The position numbers and the translations under genes are program-made. Below, one piece after another: positions 1 through 11,940 of a stretch of DNA of 64,000 nucleotides (its first letter is position 1; every line of letters starts with the position of its first letter). This DNA comes from Paguma larvata (taxonomy: Eukaryota > Chordata > Mammalia > Carnivora > Viverridae): the NCBI GenBank assembly GCA_030068075.1, contig CM057831.1, positions 14,055,370 through 14,119,369 of the forward strand. The letters are read 5' to 3'. The notes below the pieces were generated by a model. It was not told the origin of the DNA. It worked only from the letters and a program-made list of their open reading frames with translations, and searched no databases.

Positions 1-1673
1 ACGGAGCTTCGTGGTGTCATACCAACCAGGGGAGCCACTCATGAAAACGCCGTATTGTTGAATTGTGGGTCTCGGCTCTACTGGGTTGATAAAATAGCAG
101 TCAATTTTTATTAAGAGCCTTCTTGATTAGAGAAAGGATTAGTGGATTAAGGTGTGTCTGGGTATGTTTTAAACATGAATGTAAATTATATTTTCTACTG
201 GGGACTCATGAGAAGCTGGGTGTTGTAGAAAGTTTGTTTGCTTGTTTGTTTGTTTGTCAGACAGAACCGAACAGTGTAGCAATTCTTGGAATTCATGCCG
301 AAGGTTCTAACCTCCTGCCTCTAAGTGTGCTAGTATGAGACTACGTGTGTGTCTATGTAGGTGGGAGACTCATTTGTCGTTGGGGGAGCCCTAGCTGAGC
401 AAACAGGAAGCAAACAATAGCACTTCCCACTCATTTAAGAAGCGGGGTCACATTCTAGCAGAACGGACTGATCTATAGAGTCACGGATCAAATGCTAAGT
501 GTTGCTTTGTTTCTTACTGGAGTTCAAGGCTACCTCTGCTCTCCTCCCTCCCTCTCTCTTTCCTCCCTCTATCCTTCTCTCTTTTAATAATATATGGTTC
601 TGTTATATTGTTCTGTGTAGCAGTAAAAGGCTCAGAAGCAATGTTGAAGCCAGGTGACTTTAGTGTAACTAGTTTAATTCTAACAGGTCTTGTATTGATT
701 TCACTTTCTCTGTTGACCGGGCCTCCTGACTTTCCTCCATCCTACTGGCAAAAAGGAGATTTTTTCATTATATGGTTCTTTCCTTTTCATTGTTTCTCTT
801 AGAAAGGGAGGATTTTTAATTATATGAGCAAAACATAGTGACACTATATGGGTTCATGAAGGCGTAATCCAAAATTCTCTCTCTCTCTCTCTTTCTCTCT
901 CTTTTTTACCTCATCCAAGAAACTTGAATCTCAGAAACAAATGAAGATGCTATCCTCTTTTTTAGACACTCATTATAGGAGGAAAACATCCTAAGACTGT
1001 TAGGAATCTTGAAATACCACCTTCTGCTCCCTCTACGTTCATTGGCACACCTTGTATTATTGTTGCCCATGCTCGCGGCCGTAACAAACAAACCCAAAAT
1101 TACATTAAAGGCTCAAATGTGGAAGAAGTTTACTCTTCTTTCAGATAAAATATGAAATAGGGGTTCCGATTGATGCACTGCTCTCTTCCAAATGGTGATT
1201 CTGGGATGCGGATTTCTTCCATCATCAACATTTGGCTTCTAAAACTGTCATCGTTTATCTCCGACAAGCGAACGGAAGAGGAAAGAATGTGATGAGTGAT
1301 ATGTGAGAGAGGTTTTAGGGCCAGGTCTTAGAGTGAAGCCTATCACTTATGTTCAAAATCCACTGGCTAGAGTTCAGCCACTTGGCCACGCCCAGTAGAA
1401 AAGGCAGGTGGGGGCGTATAGTCTGCTGCTGTGACAAGGAAAACGATGATACAGGCTTAGGGAACAGCCAGTCTTTCTATATTTTCTAAGCTGAAAAATT
1501 CCATGTGCTTAGAGCACTTCCACTCGTGTTTGGCTTTATGAGCAAGCATATAGGAGGATGATAGGGAGATAAGATTCAGCTATTGACAAACATGTGAATC
1601 AGAGCACAGCCCCTGTCCAACTCAAGACTATCTCAATAAGTAGAGATTTCTCTCTGCATCTATTTCAAATACA
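1..1673. other. Unassigned non-coding DNA
   Basis: I recognise no gene or repeat family here. Pyrimidine-rich simple sequence occurs at about 541-580 and a (CT)n run at 877-902. The open frames are short and overlap on both strands without any domain I recognise. Confidence 0.6.
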
Positions 1674-1879
1674 GGGCGCCTGGGTGGCTCAGTCGGTTAA
1701 GCCTCCAACTTCAGCTCAGGTCACGATCTCGTGGTTCATGAGTTCGAGCCCCGCATTGGGCACTGTGCTGACAACTGGGAGCCTGGAGCCTGCTTCGGAT
1801 TCTGTGTCTCCCTCTCTCTCTGCCCCTCTCCCACTCATGCTCAGTCTCTCTTTGAAAAAAAAAATAAACATTTAAAAAA
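1674..1879 (+). mobile_element. CAN-SINE (tRNA-Lys-derived, felid type)
   Basis: The head gggcgcctgggtggctcagt is followed by the B-box-like gttcatgagttcgagccccg, the felid body gagcctggagcctgcttcgg, a CT-rich stretch and an A-rich tail. Its tRNA-like head is a pol III promoter remnant, and the element depended on LINE-1 for mobility. It is close to consensus, so relatively young. No clear target-site duplication was seen. Confidence 0.92.
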
Positions 1880-4075
1880 GTCAAGAGTGGGTTCTAGTGA
1901 TAAATGAGTGGACATCTGGAGATACCTGCTGGGAAACCAAGACTCCGCAGCTGAAGAGAAGAAGAGGATGGATGGATGGAGTACGTAGAGAAGCATCATT
2001 GTGGTCAGAAGTTACATCCTGCAGGAGCCCTGGAAACTTGGGCTGTTGTCCCAGCTGTTGTGTTGGCTAAGACCCAGAATGTTGACAATCATTATCACCA
2101 GAGTATAGTAATGGTGGCCGTCCAGGGGTTAAAACTTGAAAGCCCGAGCAAAGTTGCATTTGTCTGTTCCAAAACCTGTATTATTTCTGTCTATCATCTT
2201 GCTCTAGTCGGGCACACTGATTTATAAGTTATAGTCGCCGAGCCTCAATTAATTTCACTTATGGCCTTTTCACACTTGTACAATAAATGTGTGAATTAAG
2301 ACCTTTCTTTTCTTCTGAAATTGCATTGCATGTTACCCGGTTATTGGCTGTCGCTGGTGGTCCACACAATTACAGATAAGAGCATTGATCTGGCAAGAAA
2401 ACGAATTGGTTCTTAAAAGAGGGCAGTTTGAATTTGACAGCTGCAGATGAGCGTGCCTCTAACGGATCCTGTGTGTTACTCTTGGAGGTGTGAAAGATCT
2501 ACTGTCCCTTTCTCTTGGTGGCCATTTCTACCAAGGCTGCTTAAATCTACCTGCCTCCCCCACCCCCCTGCCGCCTTTCAGTGCAGGATAGCTGAATTCA
2601 CTGATGGGGAACAGTGCCCCAAATTATCTGGATGGCCAGTGAGTTACTGATACCTAGATCCTACCTTGAGACAGGCTTACATTTCTAAAAGAAGCCTTCT
2701 TGATTCAATCAGGTAGCATTAGAAGTCCTAGTGCAGTTGGTTTCAACTATAAATGCTTGACAGACAGCAGGCATCAACAACCTCAGGACACATGTGACAA
2801 AATACTTCCCTGGGATGCTGGACCATCAAGGGTATTACCCAGAGATCCCACTCTATTGGAAAGAGGCCAGATTTTGGTCACCCTCGCTGTCAAAGGACAG
2901 TTAGATGGTTTGCTTAGCAGTTGGTGTGTTGGCTTTTAGGGACTTGATCTGAGTTCAAACATTTTGGGGGAGAATGATTTCGGTCCGGCCCTATCCAGTG
3001 ACCTCAATATAGAGACGGGACTGCCGGCTTCCTTGTCATGAACATCAGCAACTTGACCTCTGTGCTTCTCTATCTCACTCAAGATAGGAGGCTTTGGGTG
3101 AATAGCTCAGAACCGCCAATCAAATATCCCAGCTGCCCCAGTAGAAGCCATTTTGGGATAGGTTCCTTTGATTTTTAAGAGTCGTCTATACAGCTCCTTC
3201 GGTGTAAGATGATCTCATTGTAAAAAACCTCTCTGTCCCCAGGGGAGTCATAAGCAATATTCTCTTTAAGAGCTTCAGGTCAAAGTCCAGATTCCCAGCT
3301 TTATTCCAGCACTGGGTACATCTAAAGAAGGATATTATGTTCCAGGGGTCAAGCTTTCAGATCTTACCCCAACGAGAAGATAATAAAAAGGCACTCGTAG
3401 GTTGGATTTTATTCATCATTTCTATAATCACTGAAATTACAGACAAAATAGGCCATTATGTCATCCGGGCTCTCTTGCTAGCCAGTGTGTGTGTATTTTT
3501 CTTTTATAACATCCCATAAAAGCATCCAACACGGGGTTAGATCATAATAATCCCTCGGCCATTTGTGGCAAGTGCAAACTCTTCCAAATTAACTGGGTGT
3601 TTGCCTGATTCCCATCTGGAAGACTCTTGAAATTGCTTAGTGTGAGCAGCCATGTGCCTTGTTTTATCCCCCGCATCTGTGAGACGCCAACATAGTCAAC
3701 TCTGCCTGGACAGTGGTATAGGGCTCATGTCATTATGGGCTCTGATAGAAGAATCTAAGGTGTTTCCCTAGTTGTATTTTTCAAGCAGGAACGTGTGCAT
3801 TCTTGGGGCTGGGGGGGTTGGAGGCATATTTTTAGAAAGTCAAAAGCTCCTTACGAGAAATGTCCCGTGTTATATTTTTCATTTTGAGGATTGTATGAAC
3901 ACATGTGAACGCGTTGCGGAGCATCTGGAAGACCTTCTTTTCACTGAATGCTGCCATGTAGTTCCAGCGCCCTGACTGCATTTGCATTAGGGCCAAGTAG
4001 CACCGCCTTGTCTCATCGATGAGCAAAGCAATGAGGCAGAATGCACTTGCAGCGTAGGGGGAGCCATAAGACATC
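1880..4075. other. Unassigned non-coding DNA
   Basis: Apart from a short TGGA run at about 1967-1979, nothing is recognised. Frames of 60-83 codons overlap on both strands and show no recognisable protein. There is no convincing splice-site pair or CpG cluster. Confidence 0.5.
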
Positions 4076-4090
4076 AAAATGTGCTAAGGA

Positions 4091-4280
4091 GGGGCGCCTG
4101 GGTGGCTCAGTCAGTTAAACATGGGACTCTTGATTTCGGCTCAGGTTCATGAGATGGAGCCATGTGTGGCGGAGACCTGTGCTGGCAGCGTGGAGCCTGC
4201 TTGGGATTCCCTCTCTCCCTCTCTCACTCTCTGCCCCTCCCCCGCTTATACTCTCTCTCAAGATAAAGAAGTAAACTTAA
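4091..4280 (+). mobile_element. CAN-SINE with internal deletion
   Basis: The element begins ggggcgcctgggtggctcag and ends in an A-rich tail. The middle is shortened: the B-box region and the agctcagagcc segment are missing. A target-site duplication aaaatgtgctaa flanks it at 4076-4087 and 4281-4292, which fixes both ends. Confidence 0.92.
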
Positions 4281-4292
4281 AAAATGTGCTAA

Positions 4293-6698
4293 AGAAACGG
4301 TGCTTTTTCAGAAGTCTCATAAAGAGCAGTGCTAGGCGATGGAGTCGCTACCCAGCACGCTGGCGGTGGGAGCAGGCCAAACTCAAAAGCAGGTGCCCCA
4401 CAGCGCTTGGGGCCGTGTCCATGTTGTGAGCAGGAATTCATTTTTCACAAATCGTCGTAGGTCATACTAAATCGATGGTGATCATTTCATTAGTAATTTT
4501 ATATTTCCTTTGTATTTAATTTGTAAATTAACTCCGTATTGCACAGGACTCTATGCATAAGCAGTTTACGCCTCCTTTTACGGTTATACATATTTAAGGG
4601 ACATCAAATTAAAAAGAACTGGAGTCAACATGGATGTCCGTGAGAATGTTTTTTTTTCCCTAAAAAGACATCCAGGCATTGTTCAAGTTGAAGAAATACT
4701 GCTTTATAGGATTACCTTGTGTCTTTCTAGGAGCCTCTATACTGCTGTATTGACATCCTCAAGGGGTGTCCACAGAAAGTCCCTTTTCCTAAATTCAGTG
4801 AACTGTGAAGCCAAATAATTGGACTTGACTAGACCATATTTAAAGAGGGAGGAACTTGATTTTTTCAAACAACTTTCCTTGCAGAATGTTCTGGTCACAC
4901 CACCAGAGCGAGACCTCCTGTGGACTGCTCTGAGCAATTGCCCACAAACATTGCGGATGAACAAAAATAGATCAGTGCCGCATGCCCTTCCTTGATACTG
5001 CCTGCCGACCTCCGATGAGGGGAAGTCACACGGCAGCCCAGCTTTGGATCCCAACTTGTCTTGCCAAAGGTGTTCAGCAAAACGAAAGAAAGAACAAACC
5101 TGAGTCAACAGCAAGAAGCCATCAAGACATGAAATAGACATTGGCAATTGGTTAGTGGATCAGAGAATAATCCGGTAGGATGGAAAGCAGCCTCGGAAGC
5201 AGGCTTTGGAAAGTTCTCTGATGCACAGTCTATTGAGCGGGGTTCCCAAGGGCCTGGTGTATCTTAAACTCCTTCTTTCATGTTATAAAAACAGAAGAAA
5301 TCTAGTCCCCTGGTCCTCTCAGCAGATGCTTGATCGTTCTCTGGTAGAAATCCTTTAAATAATGAACAGAAATGTGCTCGAGAAAGAAATTATGGCTAGA
5401 ACCCAGGGAGTGTGAGAGGGAGAGGAAGATGGGGAGGCAAGAGGCCGAGAAAGGTCACGTTATCGCCCCTATTGTGTGTTCTCTCTCTCTGTTTTTTTTT
5501 TTTTAGATCCTTCTCGATGGTACGATATAAAGAATTCGATTGAAGTAGAGATGCCAGGAGCGGTCATCCCATCCTGGTTTCTTCTTGCTTTCACAAGTGG
5601 AGTGGTGCGAAGGAGGACTTCTTTTGCAGAAATGTCTTCTTTTCTCTTCTACCGAGCCTCCAGGTCTGGGTGGGGGAGGACATCCACGTGGTGAGTCACA
5701 GCAGGTGGGTGGGACCCTGGCGGCCCCTGCATGATGAGGCCGCATAGGAGTGGGACCTCCCTGTCTGGCCGGGAGCCGAAGGAGCTTTATCTCCAGCCTG
5801 GGAAATATCTTTGGAACGAGCCACTTTTTCTTTTTTCTTTTTTTTTTTCCTCAATTTTCTCACGTATAAAATAAGGGCAGAGATGCATTTGGCTTTTGGG
5901 GTCATTATTGGGATATGTGTGTCCTTAAATTACTTCAAGCTTTCAGGAAGAAAAAGTCCTCATGCGGTTCTTTCTTCACAATCCGGTTAATGAATTACTT
6001 ACGTGCCACGGTCCTTGGCTACCCCCCTTCTCATCATCTACCTTCGGGAATATTACTAAATAGGGTTTTCCTCTGACATGTCTTTTATACTCTCAGGAAT
6101 TTTGTCATCAAAAAACCAGACTTGATGTCTGAAGAAGTGGGGAGTTAATTTCTCTTTTCTTCCACTTACCACAGGACTTCATAACATGCGACTTGGCCTC
6201 ATTGACTGTCGTGTCCCTTGTGTATAAATCGGGGCAATGTAAAGAACCTTCAGGATGGTTGAGAGTCATAGGGGTGAAGGTAGCCACTCAGATGCTAGGT
6301 ACCAACAGCCGGCAGTTAACTGACCAACATTACTATTCAGAGCCATCAAATCAAGAAGTCCTATTTTAATTGGCTCTATGGTATCATCTTTGTTGTCTCC
6401 TTGATTCTATGTTTGCTGACTCTCCCTGACTCAGACACGGCTTGGGTGGGAAGCTTGAGTGTCCTCAATTGGTTAAGGTTAGTTCCTCATCTTTTCTGAT
6501 GGAGTCTCTGTCACCTGTATAATATCAGCTTCCCTATATATTTAGTACAAAGGCTTATAATGGAGACAAAACTGAGACACTCTGGGAAGGGTTAGTGATT
6601 TTTCTCCTTTGCCTCAATAACATCTTAAACTTACCTTTGTTATAACATTTATGACACTGACTCATGATTACTTGCTTACCTGGTCATCTCTCCCATTG
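4293..6698. other. Unassigned DNA containing an exon-like segment
   Basis: No repeat family is recognised. Pyrimidine runs occur at 5480-5504 and 5828-5848. The only gene-like structure is the splice-site pair described separately at 5507-5690. Confidence 0.5.
5507..5690 (+). other. Candidate exon (splice-site pair), unproven
   Basis: A strong acceptor lies upstream: CT repeats, a T run and AG at 5505-5506. A consensus donor gtgagt starts at 5691. The 184-bp interval is open in one frame, with the stop just beyond the donor. The predicted peptide resembles no family I know. It could be an exon of a non-coding transcript, a missed coding exon or a chance pairing. There is no flanking exon to join it to within sight. 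Confidence 0.25.
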
Positions 6699-6712
6699 GA
6701 CAATAAACTCTT

Positions 6713-6733
6713 TTTTTTAATGTTTACTTTATT

Positions 6734-6770
<37 letters not shown>

Positions 6771-6934
6771 GGGAAGTGGCAGAGAGAGAGAGAGGGAGAC
6801 AGAGAATCCTAAGCAGTCTCCAAGCTGTCAGCACAGAGCCCGATGTGGGGCTCAAACTCATGAACCCTGAGATCGTGACTGGAGCTAAAATCAAGAGTTG
6901 GATGCTTAACTGACTAAGCCACCCAGACACCCCA
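6713..6934 (-). mobile_element. CAN-SINE, minus strand
   Basis: Read on the minus strand it has the full tRNA-like head, B-box and a long CT tract, seen here as (GA)n at 6737-6767. The target-site duplication gacaataaactctt (6699-6712) recurs as gacaatgaactctt (6935-6948) with one mismatch. Confidence 0.93.
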
Positions 6935-7152
6935 GACAATGAACTCTTCCAAGGGGATATAGATTATTCCCTGGTCCAGACAAGCAGTTTGGCCATGCCT
7001 TCTATTCTGACTGAGTTCAAACCCCAGCTGTTCCTGCATCTGAGTATCCTCCAAACTTTAATCACCCCCTTACCTAGCACAGCTCAGATCCCACCTGGAG
7101 TACATACTCTTGATGGTGAGTTCCATTAGTCTAGCTGTTCTGCTATTTGGGC

Positions 7153-7356
7153 TTTTTTTTTTGAGAGAGAGAGAGAGAGAGCATGCACAAGACTGTGAGT
7201 GGGGGAGGGGCAGAAGCAGGGAGAGAGAGAAAGACTCCTAAGCAGGCTTCACGCTCAGTGCAGAGCCCGATTTGGGGCTTGATTCCAGGACGCTGGGATC
7301 ATAACCTGAGCCAAAATCGACAAACTGATGCTTAGCTGACAGCCACCCAGGTGCCC
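7153..7356 (-). mobile_element. CAN-SINE, minus strand
   Basis: The A/T tail and (GA)n lie at the left, and the head agccacccaggtgcccc at the right. A short target-site duplication ctatttg is present at 7143-7149 and 7357-7363. It is moderately diverged. The next SINE inserted into its right flank. Confidence 0.88.
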
Positions 7357-7374
7357 CTATTTGAACATTTTTAA

Positions 7375-7585
7375 ATTTTTCTTTAACATTTATTTAATTT
7401 TGAAAGACAGAGACAGAGCATGAGCAGGAGAGGGGCAGAGAGAAAGGAGACACAAAAGCTGAAGCAGGCTCCAGGCTCTGAACTGTCAGCATGGAGCCTG
7501 ATGAGGGGCTCGAACCCATGGACTGCAAGATCATGACCTGTGCTGAAGCCGGACGCTCAACCTACTGAGCCACCCAGGTGCCCCA
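7375..7585 (-). mobile_element. CAN-SINE, minus strand, inserted beside its neighbour
   Basis: Full structure on the minus strand. The target-site duplication tgaacatttttaa lies at 7362-7374 and 7586-7598. The left copy overlaps the right-hand target duplication of the preceding SINE, so this insertion landed directly in that flank. Confidence 0.93.
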
Positions 7586-7863
7586 TGAACATTTTTAAGG
7601 ACACTAGTTGAAGCGGTACATGTATCCAAAAAGGAGGGAAGGAGAAAAATAAAAGAAAACAAATAAAATAGAAAAGATAGGCCCAGACGACAGTGGGAGG
7701 GTTTTAGAGGGAATATTTGTGCATTTGCTTAGCAATAAAGAGGCTAAATGAAATCTACGAAAACAAAAACTCTATTGGTAAAATTTAGCCCAGTGTATTG
7801 ACTAGTGTTTCCCAAAGTACGTGGCACAGAAACTAGCTCTATTGATGTTAATAGCTATCAACT

Positions 7864-8089
7864 GCATTCAAAAAAAATTGTTTTGGATGTTTATTTATTT
7901 CTGAGAAAGAGAGAGAGACAGGGCACAAGCAGGGGAGGAGCAGAGAGAGAGGGAGACACAGAATCCGAAGCAGTCTCCAGGCTTTGGGCTGACAGCACAG
8001 AGCCTGACACGGGGCTCGAACCCACAAACCATGAGATCATGACTTAAGCCAAAGTTGGACACTTGACTGACTGAGCCACCCAGGCTTCC
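7864..8089 (-). mobile_element. CAN-SINE, minus strand
   Basis: Complete minus-strand element. The target-site duplication taatagctatcaact is identical at 7849-7863 and 8090-8104. Its 5' end faces the 5' end of the plus-strand SINE that starts at 8125, making a head-to-head inverted pair. Confidence 0.93.
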
Positions 8090-8124
8090 TAATAGCTATC
8101 AACTTTAAAATGTGTGCCAAGTTT

Positions 8125-8350
8125 GGTGCTCCTGGGTGACTCAGCCATTAAGCATCTGGTTTTGGCCAGGTCATATCTCATGGTTCCTGTGTTCAAGTCC
8201 CACATCGGGTGGGCTCAAGCCCCACTTTGGGTAAAACATGAGCCCTGCTTCTTTATCTTTCTTTCTCTTTCTCCCTCTGTCCCTTCTGGAATTCTCTCTC
8301 TCGGCCCCTTGCTCACTTGCATCTTCTCTCTCTCTCTCTCAAAAAAAAAA
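8125..8350 (+). mobile_element. CAN-SINE, plus strand, diverged
   Basis: The head ggtgctcctgggtgactcag is diverged, followed by a CT-rich middle and A tail. The target-site duplication aaaatgtgtgccaagttt (8107-8124) recurs with two changes at 8350-8367. The body differs from the other copies and may be an older subfamily. Confidence 0.85.
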
Positions 8351-8367
8351 AAATGTGTTTCAAGTTT

Positions 8368-9229
8368 AAATAAGTTTGTGAGGCAGTGTATTATACGAGG
8401 TTAAACAAGTTTCGTGACCTTGGAACACCTAATAGGATTTTATATGACAACGTAGCTTAGGACATCTTCAAGGAAGAATAATCGTATACTTGAAAAAGTT
8501 TTTGATCACCCTCAATTGAAGAATTCCATGGGATTAAGTGTTCTTTGGAACACGTTTTGGGGAATGCTGCCATAGAGATATGTATTTGAATTTTATCAAG
8601 GCATTTGACAACTGGTTTCATGGCAATACGAAAGAACATGGACCTAATGACGATGTAATTAGGTAGATTCTTGCCTGATTAAACCACTGTCTTCAAAGGG
8701 TTTGATTAATAGAAGATTGGCAAGCTGGGCTTATCGTTTCTATTCATTGGTCTCCAGGCTGTTCATGCCTCTACCCTTGTCAATCCATTCATAAACACGA
8801 AATTTTACCCTTTGTTTCAAAATGCAAATGCTAAAAATATGACAAATAATAGTCTGTAATGTCCAAGGATTTAGTTGTTCCCAGAGTCATTAGGAGTTAA
8901 CGCACAAGGTAGTTACCAAAACATATCCCTGACAAAAAACTACACCCATAGTTATTTAGTGTTATCAGATCTCAAGTGAGATACAATCCAACTGTCATTT
9001 GCCCTACCAGATCCCACATGTTAGTGGATATTAATAAACGTTTCTATGGGAGAGTAGCAGAAATGGTGATAGGTCTGGAAGCCATATACTAGAATAAAAA
9101 AACCAAAAATATTGAGAATGTTTACCCTGAAGAAGAAAAAGCTTAAGGTATATATGTATACCTTAATATACCTTAAAGATAAAGTATATTTTTAAATATT
9201 TGAAGAGTTGCATGAGGACAGGGCAGCGT
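8368..9229. other. Unassigned non-coding DNA
   Basis: AT-rich, with no gene or confident repeat. The sequences flanking the two preceding SINEs look like an older interspersed repeat that I cannot name. Confidence 0.4.
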
Positions 9230-9790
9230 TATTGGCTGAATTGTGTCTTCCCCGCCAAACTCACGTGTTGAAGTTCTCACTCCCAATGCTTCAGAATGTG
9301 ACTGTGTTTGGAAATAGGATCTTTAAAGAAGTAATTATGTTCATGTGATGCCAGTATGAATGGCCCTGGTCCAATACGATTGATTTTGTTATAAGAGGAG
9401 GAGATTAAGACCTAGACATACACAGAGGGAAGAGAGACATAGGAAGACAGAGGGTACCTACCAGCCAAGGAAAGACGCCTCAGAAGAAACAACCCCACTG
9501 ACCCCAAGATCTTGGACTCCTATTTTCCAGAATCGTGAGAAAATAAATATTTGTTGTTTAAGCCTCCCAGTCTGTGGTACTTTGTTATGGCCGATGGTCT
9601 TTACTTTAACCCTGTGACAAGATCGATATTACTATTTTACTTTACCAATGACTTTGTTAAGATTAAGTGGCTTACTCCAGATTCTCAGGGTGGGTACTCA
9701 AAATGTCTCCTGAGTCCAAATGGTTAGCTCTCTCCCCTTTGGATCACAGCTGTCTCTACTGGGAACATAGCAAACTAGCAAACTAATACA
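9230..9790 (+). mobile_element. MLT1A-like MaLR LTR (ancient), interrupted
   Basis: The sequence follows the MLT1A plan: ggctgaattgtgtc, then cagaatgtgactgtgtttgg, then gaaaataaatatttgttg, and then cagtctgtggtactttgt. This is a solo LTR of a non-autonomous ERVL-MaLR element with no coding capacity. Its 3' end is split: the LTR stops at about 9590, and the expected terminal tagcaaactaataca appears only after a 177-bp insert, ending near 9790. Confidence 0.8.
9591..9767 (-). repeat. Duplicated MIR-containing segment, copy A
   Basis: A reverse-strand MIR core sits within a segment that matches 11126-11302. By eye there are about 29 mismatches and one gap, roughly 83% identity. The match starts abruptly at ccgatggtcttta and ends near actgggaac. 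It sits inside the 3' end of the MLT1A-like LTR, so this copy is the probable insertion. Confidence 0.7.
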
Positions 9791-10789
9791 GGGAGTGTAG
9801 CAAGTGCACTAGATGGTAGACTTTTTGAGGAAGAAGCTTGTCCTACATTTCTTTGCATGCAATCTTGTCACCTAATATGGAGTCAAGAGTATAAAAAAAT
9901 TACTCAATAAAGTCTTGGTGTATAAAGGAGCAGGTTTCTTCTCTGGGTTAGCAGAGAGAACTGAGAGCAGTGAGTGGTGCGGCTAATGTGAAGAACCGTG
10001 GTTCAGCTATGGAGTGGCTTCTTTGTCAAGGCAGTAAGCTCCCTAGTCATTGGAAGGGTTCATGCAGAGACTGACGGACTACCTGCTAGTGCTGTTGCAG
10101 AAGAGACACCCGAACGGGGTAACAGGGATCCCGGATGATCCTGCAAATCTTTTCCATGAGAAGGATTTGGAAGTGGGAAGGAGCTTGCTAAACACCCAGA
10201 TGATTATCCAGACATGATCCTCTTCCATTAGCACCCAGGGATGGCCAAAGCCTATGATGGCCAAAGCCTAGGATGTCCTGACATTCCTGAGGCCGGAGTG
10301 GGGGGTCGTGGGGGTCTCCCATATCACTATTGATGTGTGGCTTTTTAAGCGTCCTTGTGTGTAGTGTGTGCACAAATCTATTCGCATCGGGTCCGATATT
10401 TCAAGAGGAAAGGGCAAAAGAAATGGACAAGTCCTAGCACTTGATGGCATGACCTTGATGTGGCAGCAGTAACATCTATTTGGAATCAAATCTTCCAACC
10501 TGTGACCTTGGGAGTGGTTGTCCTGACTACTGCCAGAGGGCATCTCAAAGGCACTGAGGATTTGCACAAGCTTGTCCCGTGTATCACTCTTATAAGCGAG
10601 ATGGATGTTCCTGCTCTACATTCTTTGGCGGATCTAGCCTCAAAAGTTGATAAAATATATGACTGCTTGTAAGATGAGACTGGAGAAAAAGTAAACAAGA
10701 TTCCTCTTGCCTCTACACATCTTCTTGGCTAATCTGCCGGGAACATCATTAGAAATGATTGTTTACGAAAGATAGCGTCTCTATTAGAA
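9791..10789 (+). other. Unassigned DNA with possible L3/CR1 remnant
   Basis: The stretch at about 10010-10150 (gcagtaagctccctagtcat and onward) resembles the 3' region of old CR1/L3 LINEs on the plus strand. A short open frame runs from 10064 and stops near 10217. The remainder is unrecognised. Confidence 0.35.
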
Positions 10790-11125
10790 TGTAGTCCTTT
10801 GATATGTACGGGAGTTTTCTGTGTACTATGCTCGCTCACATGCACCTGTGATCCTCCAGCCGTCTGTGGCTTCTATTTCTGTGGATACATCATGCTTTTG
10901 ATGTACTCAGAACCTTTCTTGCTCTTTTCCCTTTTGGCTAATGGACCCTTCCAAGCACCCATACTTCCCTTTCATAGCAATGATTACATCTGTTGATAAA
11001 CTGTTCTTCAGGCAGACATAAAATTCCATGAGAGTGGGAACTAACTCTACTTTGCTGCTTATTCTATCTCAAAGCACTAACTGAATGGGCACTAGCTGAA
11101 GGTACAGTGAATAAATAAATGAGTA
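10790..11125 (+). repeat. LINE-2 3' end remnant
   Basis: The sequence aattccatgagagtgggaac, followed by a terminal gtgaataaataaatgag, matches the closing section of mammalian L2. It is ancient and not mobile. It precedes duplicated segment copy B directly. Confidence 0.6.
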
Positions 11126-11302
11126 CCGATGGTCTTTACTTCAACCCCATGATAAGATAGGTGTCATTGTTTTTACTTTACCAGTGAGTTTGTTAAAATT
11201 TAGTGGCTTACCCCAAATTCACAGGTTGGGTACTCAAAATGTCTCCTGACTCTTTATGTTTAGCTCTTTCCCCTCTGGGTCACAGCTGTTCCTACTGGTA
11301 AC
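11126..11302 (-). repeat. Duplicated MIR-containing segment, copy B
   Basis: A reverse-strand MIR core that shares flanking, non-MIR bases with copy A at 9591-9767, including tactcaaaatgtctcctga. Its left neighbour is an L2 tail rather than an LTR, so this is the likelier ancestral location. Confidence 0.7.
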
Positions 11303-11940
11303 GTGAACCTGTGCTCTTTGGGAGATTCATAATCTTGACGTGGACACTCTAGATATGATTGCCCCCTACGTGACTTGGGATGGAGACGGAGCTGAAAGAA
11401 CAGGGTTATACCCAGATGGTAAAAAGAAAGAAGACATTTTCATTTGGCCGGTGCACGTAGCTAAATTCATTTTTCAGGAGATACTGTAAGGCAGGGCGGG
11501 ATGGTTCCATGAGAGTCCTCAACACAAACCTACTTGCAGTCAAGACCGATGCCAAGTTTGTTCAGCGAGACCAGAGGTGTGTATGGTGTGGGCATTGCCT
11601 TCCGGGTGGATTTCGATCTGCTGTCTGCCTAGATGCTGCCTGCTACATACTGACGCCAATGAGAGATTAAACCTTGGAAGTTAAGGATATATATGTAGGT
11701 GTGGAGATTCGGGAATGAGGAAGAGAGTGGGAGAAGAGGAGAGAGAGATAAGGTGGCACCAGTCACGGGCGAAAGAGTACGACAATCTGCCTGGGCCATG
11801 TGGCTGACAACCTGGCTGACGCTTGTTTTGACTTCTCTCTAGCTGCACAACCGGCGCACACAGATGCCTTTACATCTCATAGCAAAATGTGCGACAGCAA
11901 CGTGCTAAGCAAATGCAAACAAAAATATGCTTCCCCCACT
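11303..11940. other. Unassigned DNA upstream of the CpG-rich segment
   Basis: No repeat or gene is recognised. A purine-rich stretch (gaggaagagagtgggagaag and onward) lies at 11716-11750. No clear TATA box is positioned relative to the CpG-rich segment. Confidence 0.45.

Noticed and set aside
4737..5147. 136-codon minus-strand open frame
   Set aside because: The translation resembles nothing known, and a second overlapping frame is open too, which points to chance.
10064..10217. Open frame that could be a processed-pseudogene fragment
   Set aside because: The surrounding sequence looks more like an L3/CR1 3' remnant, the peptide is unrecognised, and no A tail or target duplication is present.
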